64,000 nt of DNA from Megaustenia siamemsis (taxonomy: Eukaryota > Mollusca > Gastropoda > Stylommatophora > Ariophantidae), in the NCBI GenBank assembly GCA_032433765.1, contig JAVIAB010000160.1, positions 37,408,280 to 37,472,279 of the forward strand. Reading direction: 5' to 3'. Of the stretch, positions 62,648 through 64,000 are shown one piece after another. The translations under genes and the position numbers were made by a program. The number at the start of each line of letters is the position of its first letter. Positions within the stretch are counted from its first letter, which is position 1. The notes under the pieces were generated by a model that was not told the origin of the DNA, did no database searches, and was given only the letters and a program-made list of their open reading frames with translations.

Positions 62648-63254
62648 ACTTCTGGGAACTGAGCCAAGACCCTTGTGATCCTCTTCAGTTCTGATACTGA
62701 CATAGCAATGTATTAATTAAGTGCTTCAATTTTGACACAATTTTCAAAATGATACTTTTAACAACCAAAATGAATCTTTCTTTTAAAATTGCAATTCAAT
62801 GATACTTTAATCATGTGTGTAAATTAAAATTTGTGAATGACTGAAAAAAAAATGTCTAAATTGTAATTTTTAAAGAATTACTTTTGCTTAAAATGAAGTC
62901 ACCAAAATTGATAATAAATTGATTAAATTGTCAATATTACAATATTTGTATGCCTTATTTTGTTTTATAACTTTTCTAAGTAAGATTACTGATTTCAGAT
63001 CAGTTGTAATTGTTACTCCTTGTTAACAGGTTATATACCAATCTATGTGTTATTTCTGCAAAATGATTTACTAATCAACAGAAAACTACCATCATAATTT
63101 ATTTGTATAACCATCGGTCGCTACAATTTTAGAATTTGCGACAAAAATGTCAATGGAGATTCCAGTGGAATATCCTCATTTGGTAGGGGACATAATGTGC
63201 TATAGGGGATACCCGATCATCATCAAGCTGCTGTAAGCAAGATAAAAAAAAATG

Positions 63255-63735
63255 AGGCATATCCATTTTTGACAATAGAAACAAGAAAAAGTGTTCTTAA
63301 ATGTTATGCAGAGACATTCTTAACATATGGATGGGAATCATGGACAATAGGATAATAGATAAGAAAATCACTGAAGGCTGTAGAAATGTAGCTTTACAGA
63401 AGAATGTTGAGAATACTATGGACAGCTAAAAAGAGTAATGAAAATGTTTTGAAAGAGGTCAAAGCAAAAAGAGAGCTAATTTTCAAGAAGAAAAAGTCAT
63501 CATTTTTTGGCCATGTAATGAGAAGGGAACAGCTGGAATATATTATGACAACTGGTAAAATTGAGGGACAAAGAGATAGTGGGAAGTAAAGAGAAAATAT
63601 ACCAGACAACTGAAGAGAATGGCTTGGCAGAAGGTCAACAACAGAAATGATAAAGAACTGTCAAGATCGAAAGTTGTGGAGAGACATTATCACCTATGCC
63701 ACCAAACATGGAACTAGATGATGATGATGATTATG
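63255..63735 (+). mobile_element. LINE-B 3' fragment
   Basis: LINE-B thumb and C-terminus (MLRILWTAKKSNENVLKEVKAKREL, KKSSFFGHVMRREQLEYIMTTGKIEGQRD) with a stop in the middle. It ends ATTATCACCTATGCCACCAA and a GATGATGATGATT tail. Confidence 0.72.
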
Positions 63736-63782
63736 ATTTATTAATTTCCAAACTTATTAAAAGAATGGATGCTAATTTTGAG

Positions 63783-64000
63783 TAAAAAAAAGTAAAGTAC
63801 CCCGTCACGCCAAGTGGCGTATAGGGAAATATGGTGTTAGTGACCCTATATTTTACAGACCTTCAGCACATGATTTTTGGGGTAATGTGGTCGGTATTAC
63901 GCCCGTGCTGCTTTACTTTCCCAGAAAAAAATCCGGTACCCATTTAAGGCTGGGTGAACCCGGAAGCCGTCGGTTGGGATCGAACCCTACCCCTTGTCCG
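63783..64000 (-). mobile_element. SINE-1 copy, cut by window end
   Basis: Body and B-box (GGTTCGATCCC on the minus strand) of SINE-1; the A-box and 5' end lie beyond the window. An A-rich end (AAAAAAAGTAAAG) is on the left. It is very close in sequence to 22185-22390. Confidence 0.85.

Overview
The window is animal (metazoan) nuclear DNA from a repeat-choked genome. It is AT-rich with no long gene-dense stretch. Almost everything recognisable is transposon: several families of non-LTR retrotransposons (LINEs), tRNA-derived SINEs, one mariner and one Polinton/Maverick. Two traces of host genes remain: an EGF/galactose-binding-like coding block (27.0-28.6 kb, minus) and an ankyrin-repeat exon with good splice sites (31.73-31.85 kb, plus), possibly with a terminal exon near 34.93-35.17 kb. 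A mollusc or other lophotrochozoan fits the repeat style, but the species cannot be named from the sequence. For bookkeeping I call the LINE families A (...DLDFADDIALLSH...), B (...LRYADDTVLI..., GAT-type tail), C (...IEAFEMWIYRRI..., GAT-type tail), D (...LLFADDQAL..., GAA-type tail), E (...DLDFADDIVLISS...), F (RNase H-bearing) and G.

Layout. 0-4.3 kb: a LINE-C copy holding a nested LINE-A, then SINEs and a LINE-D end. 4.3-20.4 kb: a giant inverted repeat (arms 4310-12688 and 14278-20444) around a 1.6 kb spacer with several hairpins. The arms carry LINE-B fragments and AT-rich tandem repeats, and the right arm has internal deletions. 20.6-25.7 kb: a LINE-E copy on the minus strand that has been expanded by two tandem arrays (29-bp and about 67-bp units), with SINEs in the first and a mariner in the second. 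26.1-29.5 kb: a repeat, a minisatellite, the EGF-type coding block and a dispersed repeat. 29.7-44.4 kb: LINE fragments of all families, SINEs, minisatellites and the ankyrin exon.

44404-56437 is the highlight: a 12,034-bp Polinton-type element with 5'-AG ends and a target-site duplication of at least 6 bp (ATCATC). It is almost a perfect mirror image. Both arms (about 4.95 kb each) carry the same end and the same protein-primed DNA polymerase B gene, which is intact in the left arm and has a 1-nt frameshift in the right. Between the arms, 2.1 kb of unique DNA holds a zinc-finger reading frame, an unknown reading frame and a 3'-truncated packaging-type ATPase. An 83-bp scrap of the polymerase gene sits at the fold-back junction, a footprint of template switching. 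Integrase, protease and capsid genes are absent, so this looks like a defective, end-duplicated derivative resembling the mirror-ended deletion genomes known from linear DNA viruses.

56.4-64 kb: the LINE remnants that received the Polinton, further LINE-E/B fragments, a LINE-A insertion inverted by twin priming with a 13-bp target duplication and a SINE inside it, then LINE-B and SINE-1 at the window edge. Target-site duplications let the order of many insertions be read directly.
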